Source: a virus
Reading direction: 5' to 3' (one strand)
IMG/VR virus record: IMGVR_UViG_3300014839_000005
Span: 1-64,000 of that record
DNA: 64,000 nucleotides
The notes below the pieces were generated by a model that saw only the letters and a program-made list of their open reading frames with translations, had not been told where the DNA came from and made no database searches. Numbering within the stretch: position 1 is the stretch's first letter; the number at the start of each line of letters is the position of its first letter. Positions 6,790 to 16,141 of this stretch are shown in pieces. The translations under genes were made by a program, and so were the position numbers.

Positions 6790-8829
6790 CTATACAGGAA
6801 TTGCCCCAGCCAATACTTCATCAAAGTGTTGGTCTTCGGGCTTGTTTATAAATTCAGCCTTTTCAGGTTCTTTTTCAGTCGCTTTTTGTTCTTGCAACCT
6901 TATCATTTCCTCCGAAATTTCGGGCCAACAATTTACATATTTGCCGGCTGCATCATCGGTATTCGCTTGTTGCAAAAACAGAATTAACTGAAGTACTAGT
7001 TGATACAAATCCCTTTTCTTATATGCATTTGTCATACCAATTGCCAAAGTTCCATGACAAATGTGTCCATCCTGGAATACATGAGGAGCCTGCATATTTT
7101 GACCGCTGAAAGCTACTATCTGATGCTTCGTGTTCTTAATGAGGACAGTATTGTCGGTATTGTATGAATTGGAGTGCATTCCAATGGTAATATGGAACGT
7201 TCCAATATCATGCATCTTTTTACTTCTGTCATCACGGGCATACAAGTCATCAGTATATACATGAACAGTTTCGTCTTTGATGAAGACGGTCTTTACTTTT
7301 GGAATAGACTTTACCGCAGTGTATTCATCAAATGCTTTTTTCCGCATCTTTGTCTGCTGTTCAGACTCATTAAAAGATTCAATTTGTTCCATGTATTTTG
7401 AACACATTTTTCCAGATTCCATAGCCTTGGTCAAATAATCTTCATACGCAGCCTTTGCATCCTCATATGCCTTCTTCAACTGACGAATGACGGAACTGGA
7501 ACTGTCCATGACAAATTTAATATATTCATCACAGTTTCCCTTTTCCAGAATAGCCTGATAATTACTGTCGATTTTCAGCAATTCAGAATATGGAACTAAA
7601 CCGTCAAACCGTCTTGCTATTTCACTCATAGCTGTTTTTGCAAACTTCTTATTATCATATGCGTTAAACATCAATATGATAATATTCCGTTCTTGTAATG
7701 CAAATACGACATTAGTCGCAGTATCCTTATAAATTTTATCGTATTTTGCATATGGTGAGTTTCTTTGTTCGGCGAATATTTTATCTATCGCTTCTTTTTT
7801 GGCGTCTGAACTCATGGATCCATCTTTAATAGCCTGAATCTCTTTGTTTACATCATTACCTTTAATAATGGCAAGATTATGAATTTCAGTTCCAAAAGCA
7901 GTGGACTTAATCTCACTGATAGTGTTGGTAATATCTGTATAACCACTTTGCGCACCATTAGTAGCGATAAATAAAAAAGATTGATTTACAATAGACTTAG
8001 AACTCAACGCTTTCTTTGCCTCCATAAGCCATCTTCTGTCGTCGCCTATAATAAGATGACATTTTACTTGATTGGCAAAATCAAATAGAAAACTATCATC
8101 AAATACTTCTGGAGCAGCGCGTAGTTTACATACCTTGAATTTGCTGTCATTTTTACTTTCGAAGCGAAATCCTATAGTATGTAACTGTTGCAATCGCTCA
8201 TCAACAGTTTCAGATACTTTATCCAGCGCTTCTGCTAAAGTGGTTTTATGCCTTTTCACTGTACGCCTTCCTCCTTCATCTTCCACATTTTCCATAACCT
8301 CTTCAGCCATCGTTTCTGCCAATCCTCTCACAGTTCCTCGTAATCTTTCCTCTGCAGCTCGACGTTCTGGCGCAGGACCTATACCTCCAGTTGGTTGTGC
8401 CATATCCTCAGGCCTTATAACACGAACCATTGGTTCAGGTTCTTCAGGCATTGGTTCTTCAGCATAGGCAGTTCTGATTTCTCTTTCAAAGTTAGCCACA
8501 TCAAACCTTTGAGTGCCAACCCCTGCCTCTTGAATAGCTTCATACGTTGTTGTCTCTTTTACTGAACCATTAGTTAGACTATTAAGAATGTCATCGTTGT
8601 AATAATATTTATGAATGATCACTCTCATCCCTACAATGTCGGCTTCCTTATCAAGAGGCATTAAACGGTCAGAATCTCCTGCAAGTTCCCATACCCTTTG
8701 AAGAGCGCCCAGGACTCTGATATAATAGTTCTTTGTTATCATAGCGGCTACTCCGCCGCCATTTAGCACAAATGGCTCAAACGGAATTCCGAGAACCAGC
8801 GCCAACCTTTCCTCGATAAATCCGAACAT
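6790..8829 (-). CDS. Large protein with C-terminal E2-like domain (679 aa)
   Basis: First gene of the ubiquitin-like operon, about 60 nt after the promoter motif at 8888-8903. The N-terminal 130 residues and the middle (about 230-480) are not recognised; a Pro/Glu-rich linker and a coiled-coil-like stretch lie between. Residues about 500-640 align by eye with the E2-like end of the next protein: H-D-I-G-T-F-H-I-T-I, I-K-N-T, A-P-H-V-F-Q-D-G-H-I-C-H-G-T, K-R-D-L-Y-Q-L-V and A-N-T-D-D-A-A-G. The shared Cys is C591. It may be a second E2-like enzyme or a scaffold derived from one. Confidence 0.62.
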   Translation of the reverse strand: MFGFIEERLALVLGIPFEPFVLNGGGVAAMITKNYYIRVLGALQRVWELAGDSDRLMPLDKEADIVGMRVIIHKYYYNDDILNSLTNGSVKETTTYEAIQEAGVGTQRFDVANFEREIRTAYAEEPMPEEPEPMVRVIRPEDMAQPTGGIGPAPERRAAEERLRGTVRGLAETMAEEVMENVEDEGGRRTVKRHKTTLAEALDKVSETVDERLQQLHTIGFRFESKNDSKFKVCKLRAAPEVFDDSFLFDFANQVKCHLIIGDDRRWLMEAKKALSSKSIVNQSFLFIATNGAQSGYTDITNTISEIKSTAFGTEIHNLAIIKGNDVNKEIQAIKDGSMSSDAKKEAIDKIFAEQRNSPYAKYDKIYKDTATNVVFALQERNIIILMFNAYDNKKFAKTAMSEIARRFDGLVPYSELLKIDSNYQAILEKGNCDEYIKFVMDSSSSVIRQLKKAYEDAKAAYEDYLTKAMESGKMCSKYMEQIESFNESEQQTKMRKKAFDEYTAVKSIPKVKTVFIKDETVHVYTDDLYARDDRSKKMHDIGTFHITIGMHSNSYNTDNTVLIKNTKHQIVAFSGQNMQAPHVFQDGHICHGTLAIGMTNAYKKRDLYQLVLQLILFLQQANTDDAAGKYVNCWPEISEEMIRLQEQKATEKEPEKAEFINKPEDQHFDEVLAGAIPV

Positions 8830-8887
8830 AATTCCTCCTAATTAAAAAAAATTAAGTTTATAATTAATTAACTAATTAATATTACCT

Positions 8888-8903
8888 ACATTATAGTTAT
8901 TAC
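8888..8903 (-). promoter_or_regulatory. Phage promoter-like motif before the ubiquitin-like operon
   Basis: Minus strand reads GTAATAACTATAATGT. It lies 60 nt before the start of the 679-aa gene. It contains a perfect TATAAT but no clear -35 box. Confidence 0.6.
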
Positions 8904-8930
8904 AGAAATGGAATTGAAATAACAGAGGAA

Positions 8931-9233
8931 TTATGAAACGGTATCGTGAGAGAGGTTTATGGCTCTTTTAATTTTAACCCAGCCTTCCCAACTATTGCAC
9001 CAAAAAGCGTGAGCACCTAACATATTAAGTTTTCCTAAAATATTAAACTGGAGAGGATCAGGAACCTCTCCAGATTTTTTAACTTCAAGAAAACATGGTC
9101 CAGTTATTTTGTTGGTAAAGAAAATGTCTGGGATGCCATTATCTGAGCATCTTATGATTTTAAAACAGATCATGTGTTTATAAGAGCGCAGATCTTTTAA
9201 AATCTTAGTTTGAAGTTTCTTTTCTTCAGCCAT
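8931..9233 (-). CDS. VRR-NUC domain nuclease
   Basis: 100 aa, a minimal VRR-NUC (PD-(D/E)XK superfamily) domain. Visible motifs: G-I-P-D-I-F-F (catalytic Asp), F-L-E-V-K-K (E-x-K) and P-D-P-L-Q-F (conserved Gln), followed by a G-A-H-A strand. Stand-alone phage versions act on branched DNA or as Holliday-junction-type nucleases. Its start overlaps the end of the next upstream gene by 8 nt. Confidence 0.85.
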   Translation of the reverse strand: MAEEKKLQTKILKDLRSYKHMICFKIIRCSDNGIPDIFFTNKITGPCFLEVKKSGEVPDPLQFNILGKLNMLGAHAFWCNSWEGWVKIKRAINLSHDTVS

Positions 9234-9423
9234 GTTTTTCTTCTTGATCTATTGATGTTGAATTATATCCGTCTGAATGCCCTATATCATATCCAGCCTT
9301 AAAAGCATCTTCAAGAATTTCTAATATATCTATCATCATACTGTCGATAAATTCTTTTGTTTCTTGTTTTTTTACATCAAGTTTATCCGCTTTGTATTTA
9401 TCCCAAGCTTCTGAAGCACTCAT
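9226..9423 (-). CDS. Small acidic helical protein (65 aa)
   Basis: Unknown family. Predicted mostly helical and acidic. It overlaps both neighbours by a few nucleotides, so it is translationally coupled in the nuclease/helicase operon. Confidence 0.6.
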   Translation of the reverse strand: MSASEAWDKYKADKLDVKKQETKEFIDSMMIDILEILEDAFKAGYDIGHSDGYNSTSIDQEEKHG

Positions 9424-9614
9424 GGTCTCTCCTTTTGAATATCTGTTAATTCATGCAGTTCCTGAAATATATAACCTGTATTTTCGGCTAACACTAATAT
9501 TGCACATTCTCCTCCATCTCGAATTTTATTTTTATACCAAAAACCACACCGTTCTTGTAGACAATTGGCAAATGACATAGTAGGCTCATCTTTTGATAAT
9601 GGACACACTTTCAT
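9420..9614 (-). CDS. Small four-Cys protein (64 aa)
   Basis: Cys residues at C-P-L (4), N-C-L-Q-E-R-C (about 18 and 23) and G-E-C (about 36) suggest a small metal site, a pattern common in short phage proteins of unknown role. It lies 2 nt after the SNF2 helicase stop and overlaps the 65-aa gene. Confidence 0.6.
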   Translation of the reverse strand: MKVCPLSKDEPTMSFANCLQERCGFWYKNKIRDGGECAILVLAENTGYIFQELHELTDIQKERP

Positions 9615-9616
9615 AA

Positions 9617-11383
9617 TTAATCCTTTAAAAAAAGTTTCCTCATATTAGCTAAAGAGGTTAAATCCTCAGATAATTCTTCTTTTCGATTAACAGCCTCTAA
9701 AATATCTTCATCAATCGTATCTTTACACGTCAGGTCTATTATAGTAACCTTTTTCTTCTGACCTTCTCTTACCTGACGCCCGATAGCTTGATTTCTTTTA
9801 ATATATGAATAATCAATGGCAAAGAATATTTGATAATTCGAAAATTGTATATTTAACCCAACACCACCCTTGGAAGGATTGGCTACTAGAATTCTATATT
9901 GTGGATCTTTAAATTTTTCAACAGTTTCAAATGCATCTATATCTTTATACAATTTCAAGACAGGCCCATAGCCGGCTTTTTCTATTGCGTCAGTTATGAT
10001 ATCAATAGAATGCACGAAACTGCTCCAGATAATAATCTTACTATTTGGTATGTTTCCAAGTGTTTCGATAAGTAACTTTAATTTTGCGTTTTCTTTAAAA
10101 TCTATGATGTTTTGCTCTTTTGTTTCAGAACCGTCATCCGCTACTTTAATCACTGTATTTAAATAAAATCCAGAAGCGATTTGTTGCAGTTTAGTTATTA
10201 AAGTAAGAGCTGTTTTTGTTGATATTGTTTCATCACATGCGTTATCAACTTCACATTTCTTATTGCATTTCTCGCACATATTAAATATGGTGGCAACAAG
10301 ATTGGTCTTCATATCTTGATAGACTTTAGCTTGTTCAGCATCCATTTCACATTCATATCTTTCAAATATTACATCTGGAAGGTCTAAACATTCATCCCTG
10401 GTAAATGCCACGGCTACTTTGTCGATGATTTCCTTGACCGCAGTTCTTGTTCCAGATAATTCTTTCCATATAAATCCATCGGGATCCACAGTAAAACAAA
10501 ATCTCCTTCTGAATTCATAAAATGAAGCATACGGAACTGTATCAGGTCCAAGGAATCTGTATGGCATGAAAAATGACAAGGAATTGTTTGCCACGAGTGT
10601 TCCGGTGACAACATACTTATACTTGATATTTTCAAATTTACTAATAACTGCTTTTGTTTGTCTTGAGCGATACGAGCCGATTCTATGGGCTTCATCCAAA
10701 ACAACCATATCAAAATAATTATCACTGAAGTAATCAGTAAGTCCATAAATAGACTCGTAGTTTGATAGGTAAATATCATAGTCAATATTTTTCTTAGCAT
10801 CTTTAAATCCTTTATTAAGAATTTTATCTGCTTGAATTTTATTATTCAACACAACGCATTTAAGATGCGGCACTTGTATTCTAGCTTCTTCCTTAACATT
10901 AGTTTTCAGATTACTTAATGTTATAACAAGACATTTCTTGATTTGACCTTTTTGAATTCTTTTATCTATTGCCCATAAATAAGGAGCTGTCTTACAAGTA
11001 CCAGGATCAGCTAGAAGTGCTGCGGAGCTATTATAAGCCATCATATTAAACATTACCTTCTGGTGATCTAACGGCTTATAGATTCCTTTAACATCATAAT
11101 CAAATTTAATCTCTCTGCCATATTGTCCTCTGATCTTCTGGACATTCTCGATTCGTTTTTGCGTATTGAAAGAGACTGTTTGTATAGCTTCTTCAGCGCC
11201 AGGACCATATTCTATTCCATAATTCATGAAGTTAAGAATTTTAGGGCCGGATTTGACTGGAAGATAGATCTGATTAAGGCCTCGTATCTTCCAGCCATCA
11301 GTACAATTTTGTATAACCTCTAGCAAATCACGATCATTACATTCTACGCATAAAATAAATAAATCAATCTGTGTCACTTTCAT
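9617..11383 (-). CDS. SNF2-family DEAH helicase
   Basis: 588 aa, superfamily 2. Motif I is D-P-G-T-C-K-T, motif II V-L-D-E-A-H-R, motif III V-T-G-T, and motif VI Q-A-I-G-R-Q-V-R-E-G-Q with I-I-D-L after it, all SNF2-like. A C-x2-C...C cluster (E-K-C-N-K-K-C, about 380) lies between the RecA lobes. Related phage helicases such as T4 UvsW act in recombination and replication restart. I moved the start to the ATG at 11383 for its GGGAG ribosome site. A GIY-YIG homing gene sits just upstream on the other strand. Confidence 0.9.
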   Translation of the reverse strand: MKVTQIDLFILCVECNDRDLLEVIQNCTDGWKIRGLNQIYLPVKSGPKILNFMNYGIEYGPGAEEAIQTVSFNTQKRIENVQKIRGQYGREIKFDYDVKGIYKPLDHQKVMFNMMAYNSSAALLADPGTCKTAPYLWAIDKRIQKGQIKKCLVITLSNLKTNVKEEARIQVPHLKCVVLNNKIQADKILNKGFKDAKKNIDYDIYLSNYESIYGLTDYFSDNYFDMVVLDEAHRIGSYRSRQTKAVISKFENIKYKYVVTGTLVANNSLSFFMPYRFLGPDTVPYASFYEFRRRFCFTVDPDGFIWKELSGTRTAVKEIIDKVAVAFTRDECLDLPDVIFERYECEMDAEQAKVYQDMKTNLVATIFNMCEKCNKKCEVDNACDETISTKTALTLITKLQQIASGFYLNTVIKVADDGSETKEQNIIDFKENAKLKLLIETLGNIPNSKIIIWSSFVHSIDIITDAIEKAGYGPVLKLYKDIDAFETVEKFKDPQYRILVANPSKGGVGLNIQFSNYQIFFAIDYSYIKRNQAIGRQVREGQKKKVTIIDLTCKDTIDEDILEAVNRKEELSEDLTSLANMRKLFLKD

Positions 11384-11437
11384 AATTCTCCCTAACATTT
11401 CTTGGTTATTTACTATAATTAATACTATATTTACACT

Positions 11438-12115
11438 ATGAATTCAACATTTATTTATGCCTTATTAGATCCAATAGAAAAACAAGAGTTTCATATTTAT
11501 ATAGGTAAAAGTGATAACCCATATATACGGTATTATCAGCATCTAAAGGATAAAAATCATAGTTATAAAACTTGTTGGATTAAATCACTTACTAAAGAAA
11601 ATTTAAGTCCCGATATACAAATTCTTGAAATCGTAGATCAATATATATGGGAAAAAAAAGAAATAGAATGGATTAAATTTTATAGAGAACATAATTATAT
11701 TATAGTTAATGAAACTAATGGTGGAGATGGTGGATATTTTACTAAAGAAATTCAAAGAAAAATGATTGAATCTCGTAAAGGAAGAAAACCTAATCTTGGA
11801 AATCATCATTCTGAAAAAACAATAAAAAATCTTAGTAAATTAAATATGGGAGATAAGAATCATTTTTATGGAAAACACCACTCTGAACAAACTAAAATCA
11901 AATTAAAGGAATCTCATATAGGTATATGCCGATCTAAAGAAACTAGAAAAAAGATGAGCGAAGGTCACTATGGTAAACGCCGCTCTGAAGAAACTAAAAG
12001 AAAAATTAGTGAATCTCATAAAGGAATATGCCCATCTGATGAAATTAAGCAAAAAATAAGTAAAATTAAAATAGAAAAAAATAGACAAAAACAACATCTT
12101 ATTTTATTTTCATAA
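11438..12115 (+). CDS. GIY-YIG homing endonuclease with NUMOD3 repeats
   Basis: 225 aa, the only plus-strand gene in this part of the window. The GIY-YIG core (about 5-95) has F-I-Y-A-L-L-D and H-I-Y-I-G-K-S with a later Glu. The C-terminal half holds about five copies of a NUMOD3-like DNA-binding repeat of the form H-S-E-x-T-K-x-K-[IM]-S-x-S-H. This is the Seg/free-standing homing endonuclease plan. It is very AT-rich and in opposite orientation to its neighbours, both signs of independent mobility. No intron is visible around it. Confidence 0.92.
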   Translation: MNSTFIYALLDPIEKQEFHIYIGKSDNPYIRYYQHLKDKNHSYKTCWIKSLTKENLSPDIQILEIVDQYIWEKKEIEWIKFYREHNYIIVNETNGGDGGYFTKEIQRKMIESRKGRKPNLGNHHSEKTIKNLSKLNMGDKNHFYGKHHSEQTKIKLKESHIGICRSKETRKKMSEGHYGKRRSEETKRKISESHKGICPSDEIKQKISKIKIEKNRQKQHLILFS

Positions 12116-12125
12116 TAATTTTATT

Positions 12126-12611
12126 TTATGTTGTCCAGTTGAAGAACCCTGTTTTTATATTATTATTTTCCACTAATCCAGTAAAAATAAGACGCTTATT
12201 TTCTGTTGCCCAATCCTTAATTTCAATATTATAGTGATATTCTTTTCCAGAACTATTTTTTGAGTCTTCTACAGTAAAATCCTTACTCAATCGCGCCTTA
12301 GCCAACATTCCCAGCACAAAACTCTCCATATTTGTCGGCCAAATAAGAGATGAGGATGGATTTTCCATATTCATAACATCTTTGAAAATCACACTGTTTT
12401 CTGCAGCTAGAGATTCGAGTCTTTTTGATATTTGATTACAAGCATGAGCTGTAATGTTAAGCCCATACTCTCCCGTATTGTCATGTTCCTTAATTTCTCG
12501 CTTCAAATCGTCAACAAGGCGAGATAAATTCTTGATTTTTGAGTCTATTTCTGCCTTTTCAGCAAAGGCCTCAGCATATTCTTGATATTTTTTGTCCAAT
12601 TCATCACTCAT
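12126..12611 (-). CDS. Coiled-coil protein of unknown function (161 aa)
   Basis: Residues 1-45 are heptad-rich and charged, a likely coiled coil. The C-terminal half is a mixed domain with no recognised family. It overlaps the next upstream gene by 4 nt (ATGA), so the two are coupled. Confidence 0.7.
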   Translation of the reverse strand: MSDELDKKYQEYAEAFAEKAEIDSKIKNLSRLVDDLKREIKEHDNTGEYGLNITAHACNQISKRLESLAAENSVIFKDVMNMENPSSSLIWPTNMESFVLGMLAKARLSKDFTVEDSKNSSGKEYHYNIEIKDWATENKRLIFTGLVENNNIKTGFFNWTT

Positions 12612-13267
12612 TGCAACTCCTCTTGAAAAACCATCACGCCATACTTGTTAAAAGAGACATCTATAGTATCAAAATAAGTAAATTTTTCTAAAAATTTGTT
12701 ATTTTCGTCGATTAAATCGAGAAATTTATGCAACATTCTAGTCTTTAATCCGTTAGTTGTCTTATATAATGGATAGTTTAATAATTCACCATCTTTAGTG
12801 ATGGTAAATTCAACTCTTATTTGATTTTTTCTTAAAATTAACTCATTTGTCAATACAAATGACGCTCTCAAAATAGAAGATATATCATCTAGGTATTTGT
12901 TTATGTAAAAAAAAGGAATAATAAGCGTTGTGCTGGTAAAATAAGGATATTTATATCGTAGACCGACCATATTTTCAAACTTAAAATCAATTGGCTTTAT
13001 CCTGCATAATTCATTTATAGATGAATTGATATGATCGTTATATATTATCACCTTTTTTCCAATAAATGGCTTTAAACATAATGGAGTATTGATTTTAAGT
13101 AAATTATGATCTTTATATATAGTATTTTTCGTATTATCATTAGTTTGTATAAAAGCTATTGATATCGTATTGTCGGTTTCATGAATAACAGAGTAATCTA
13201 TGTAATTTTTATTTGGTTTAAACTTTGTAAGATCAATAAATTTAGATATAGTATCCGAATAAAGCAT
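12608..13267 (-). CDS. Unknown protein in the recombination region (219 aa)
   Basis: Lys-, Asn- and Ile-rich with many alternating beta-type segments. No motif I can name. It is co-transcribed with the coiled-coil protein. A sliding-clamp-like fold was considered because of its beta content and position among replication genes, but no signature supports it. Confidence 0.65.
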   Translation of the reverse strand: MLYSDTISKFIDLTKFKPNKNYIDYSVIHETDNTISIAFIQTNDNTKNTIYKDHNLLKINTPLCLKPFIGKKVIIYNDHINSSINELCRIKPIDFKFENMVGLRYKYPYFTSTTLIIPFFYINKYLDDISSILRASFVLTNELILRKNQIRVEFTITKDGELLNYPLYKTTNGLKTRMLHKFLDLIDENNKFLEKFTYFDTIDVSFNKYGVMVFQEELQ

Positions 13268-13326
13268 AACTCCTCCAGAAGAAGAAAGAGGGATAATGCG
13301 ATACTTACCCCTCTTTTACTAATAGC

Positions 13327-13398
13327 CTAATAGTAACCAATGAAATACTTCGTCAGTAGCAAAATTAGATCCATTGAGATTATGGCTACAATAAGCAT
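13327..13398 (-). CDS. Very small membrane protein (23 aa)
   Basis: The reading frame MLIVAIISMDLILLLTKYFI plus three residues is one hydrophobic helix. It is preceded by a perfect AGGAGG with 6-nt spacing to the ATG. The strong ribosome site in a short intergenic gap makes translation likely. Function unknown; it resembles other tiny membrane peptides in this genome (16437, 31128, 52023). Confidence 0.5.
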   Translation of the reverse strand: MLIVAIISMDLILLLTKYFIGYY

Positions 13399-13411
13399 GA
13401 AACCTCCTAAC

Positions 13412-13429
13412 CGGCTTAACATTAAGCCG
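13412..13429. other. Perfect short hairpin
   Basis: CGGCTTAA-ca-TTAAGCCG, between the DnaQ-fusion gene and the tiny membrane gene. There is no T tract, so it is a weak terminator candidate or an RNA-stability element. Confidence 0.4.
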
Positions 13430-13446
13430 TCGGGAGCGGCAACCAA

Positions 13447-15528
13447 TCAGGCGTTCATGTAATCATTCGCCTTAGCTTCATCTTCAGTACAAGCATCAAA
13501 CTCATGCCTGATCTTCAGATGAGATATCTGGTTGTGTTCTGTTTCACTGATTTCTAATTTATTTTTGTTAATTATTTTTTCCATGTTTGTTGGACTTACA
13601 CTGAAGTAATAGATGATATCGCTCATCTTTAAACCCTTTTTCAGAAGAAGAGGCACGACCTTTTCAGAATCGTACTCCCTTATTTCCTTGGCATAATTAT
13701 CCAACTTGGCCGTTTCATCAATAGTTACTGTTTGTTCGCTGGTTTTAATAAAGGTTTTACATTTTTCTGTAAGATTTTTGATTTCTTTTTTATTGGTTTC
13801 AACTCGTTTCCACGCGGTTATACAATCTTCTTTGGTTTTTACCTCGAAGGATTCAATATCATTTATGTTGTTAATATGCTTTCTGTTAAACAGAGGACAA
13901 ATATTATTGTCTCCAAGATAACAACAATAACAATATTCATTCCTTCTTGGCAGAAATGATTTATCTGATTCTTTCATTAATTCATTTTCAATATCTATGA
14001 TTGAATCATTAATCCATTGACATGCTTCTTGTGCCATTTGTTCTATATTTTCAACTTCATATTCAACAGTTTTTCCAAACCGCAAATATTCTATTGATAC
14101 AATAACACGCTTAATGGATTCAGGAGGAAGGAATTTATACAAAAGAAGCAGATATATCTTAAGCTGCATATCGCGTTTCAATTGCTCAATAGTCATCATA
14201 ACTCTTGATGTTTTATAATCAGTAATCAATACATATTCAGGATAATATTCTATAATATCAAGGATACCTCTGAAAAATATTGAATCTGACCTCCAATCAG
14301 ACACGTAATTCCAATCTTTATCAAAAGCCAATTGTTTTTCAACAAGAGCTATCTGCCCGAACTTATTTGAGAAATCTTTTGCTCTATAAAACCTAAGCAT
14401 AATCAATTCAACATCCCTAATTATATCGGGATCAGTAACCTTAAAATTTCTTAATGTTTCATTGATTATTTTATTATAAGTATCAAGATCGGGCATTGAT
14501 ACTTTTTCATATTCTGATTCACCAATCTTTGCATCCATTTCATGAACAAAATGAGACATACCTTTAAAGCCGGTATACTGCATGATATCTTTAGGATTTT
14601 CAAATAAATAATATCCTAACTGTTTGGATGTTATTTCCTGTTTAGATTCATCCATCAGATTAAAATATTGTTTTGTATTTATCACTAAAGCATCATTTGC
14701 AAATTTTGTAATTATAGCATACAGAGAAAATTTATTTGCAAACGTCTCCCTATAACACCAGACACTTGTATTCTGTGCCACTTTATGGCATACAGATCCA
14801 GTAATAAGTGCATCCTGATCTGGTTCATGAACTTTATCTATATACCTTTTTTTCCATTTAAATGGACACTGGTGAAACAAATTAATTCTTGAAAAAGAAT
14901 ATGGTTGCGTAAACATCTTTTTTACTGCAGCCATTTTTTCTTCATTACTGATTTCTGGTTGTTGCGCTATCATATCCACCGCCTTTGTTTCTGGCAGGGC
15001 ATTAAACATATCCTGTTGCACATGAACACTGGGAAAATTTTTTAATTTAAGATAAAGTTCTATGGTCTTTTCAACATCATATTGAGAGCCATGGCCTTTA
15101 CTCGGATCAAATTTAATACCTTCTCTGATACATGCCTTTTTAAGAGCATTTCCACCATTATATCTTGCCCTGCAAATGCTTAAAGTGTCTTCTATTTCCA
15201 TTGGTTTTATTTTAAGAAATTTAAGGTCGAATTCAATTAAGTTATGTCCTATTACTTTTCTTTCTCCAATAAAATTAACAAGAGTTTCCTGAACACCATC
15301 TAATAAGTAATTAGGACTGTCTTTTACCATATCTATCGTTATTCCATGAACTGCTGTAGCTTCAGCTGGAATAAAATTATTTCGAGGTTTACATCTTTGG
15401 AAGAATTCTTTTCCAAGAGATCCGTCTTCTTTAAATCTTCTAGCACAGACTTCCACGATCTCTTCATGTTCAGGATTAAGTCCTGTTGTTTCAACGTCAA
15501 CGCAGACATATTGTTTCTCAGTACCCAT
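13447..15528 (-). CDS. DnaQ-type 3'-5' exonuclease fused to RecB/Cas4-like nuclease
   Basis: 693 aa. The N-terminal DEDD exonuclease (1-170) has V-D-V-E-T-T-G-L (D-x-E), H-N-L-I-E-F-D and a late Y-D-V-E motif. From about residue 210 it becomes a PD-(D/E)XK domain of the AddB/Cas4/RecB type: S-F-S-R-I-N-L-F-H-Q-C-P, G-S-V-C-H-K, G-I-L-D-I-I and I-T-D-Y-K-T-S. Cys residues in the first motif and in Y-C-Y-C-C...C-P (about 515-530) could bind an Fe-S cluster. One chain thus holds two exonuclease folds, suiting DNA-end processing in replication or recombination. It is followed in the operon by two small genes. Confidence 0.88.
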   Translation of the reverse strand: MGTEKQYVCVDVETTGLNPEHEEIVEVCARRFKEDGSLGKEFFQRCKPRNNFIPAEATAVHGITIDMVKDSPNYLLDGVQETLVNFIGERKVIGHNLIEFDLKFLKIKPMEIEDTLSICRARYNGGNALKKACIREGIKFDPSKGHGSQYDVEKTIELYLKLKNFPSVHVQQDMFNALPETKAVDMIAQQPEISNEEKMAAVKKMFTQPYSFSRINLFHQCPFKWKKRYIDKVHEPDQDALITGSVCHKVAQNTSVWCYRETFANKFSLYAIITKFANDALVINTKQYFNLMDESKQEITSKQLGYYLFENPKDIMQYTGFKGMSHFVHEMDAKIGESEYEKVSMPDLDTYNKIINETLRNFKVTDPDIIRDVELIMLRFYRAKDFSNKFGQIALVEKQLAFDKDWNYVSDWRSDSIFFRGILDIIEYYPEYVLITDYKTSRVMMTIEQLKRDMQLKIYLLLLYKFLPPESIKRVIVSIEYLRFGKTVEYEVENIEQMAQEACQWINDSIIDIENELMKESDKSFLPRRNEYCYCCYLGDNNICPLFNRKHINNINDIESFEVKTKEDCITAWKRVETNKKEIKNLTEKCKTFIKTSEQTVTIDETAKLDNYAKEIREYDSEKVVPLLLKKGLKMSDIIYYFSVSPTNMEKIINKNKLEISETEHNQISHLKIRHEFDACTEDEAKANDYMNA

Positions 15529-15530
15529 GA

Positions 15531-15833
15531 TTATTCCTTTACTACATTTAATAAATCTTCAATTTTTTTTCTTAATGTGAGATAATATTCAACATCTTCA
15601 GTTACTAATGGCCGTTCCATTAATTTACATATAGCAACATGAAGGACACTTAATTCCATAGCTGTGAAAGCTACATTAACTTCAGTAACTTCTGTACGAA
15701 CTTTAATTCCAAATCCTTTTTCTATACCAGTTTCAAGTTCAATACATCTAGTTTTATATGTATCCCTTTGTTTCATTGCTTCGTCAAGTAGTTTTTTTAA
15801 TTCTTCAAGTTCTACATTTTTAAATCCGAACAT
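15531..15833 (-). CDS. Coiled-coil small protein (100 aa)
   Basis: The first 45 residues are a charged heptad-rich helix; the rest is helical. Unknown family. It lies 2 nt upstream of the nuclease fusion and overlaps the preceding gene by 14 nt. Confidence 0.65.
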   Translation of the reverse strand: MFGFKNVELEELKKLLDEAMKQRDTYKTRCIELETGIEKGFGIKVRTEVTEVNVAFTAMELSVLHVAICKLMERPLVTEDVEYYLTLRKKIEDLLNVVKE

Positions 15834-16080
15834 GATGCCTCCTCATATATTCTTTCATCATTAAACGAACATCAGAGTCTTTAGCAAGGTGATAAAGATT
15901 AAATTCTGTCACGTAAGCTCCTAAACAAGCGCCACTTTTGTCTTTTGTTTCAGTTATTTTATCAGCATCATAATCTTCATCATCAAAATCCACAACATAG
16001 CATTTTTTAATCTTACCTCTTCCCATTTGAAACACATCCTGAACTAATCCGCCTTCTACTTGAATAACAATACTTGACAT
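15820..16080 (-). CDS. Small protein of unknown function (86 aa)
   Basis: Beta-rich N-terminus, acidic middle (F-D-D-E-D-Y-D) and basic C-terminus (R-R-H-H-V-R). First gene after the hairpin-rich block at 16.1-16.4 kb; the minus-strand TTTTTTAGTTATATTAC lies about 25 nt before it. Confidence 0.6.
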   Translation of the reverse strand: MSSIVIQVEGGLVQDVFQMGRGKIKKCYVVDFDDEDYDADKITETKDKSGACLGAYVTEFNLYHLAKDSDVRLMMKEYMRRHHVRI

Positions 16081-16141
16081 ACAGAGTCCTTTGTAAAAAA
16101 AAAGATTGTAATATAACTAAAAAATGATTTACGAGTAAGCG

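Noticed and set aside
13447-15528. Reading the DnaQ-type protein as a DNA polymerase III epsilon subunit only
   Set aside because: The second half has a clear RecB/Cas4-type nuclease core, so it is a fusion. No polymerase gene is adjacent.
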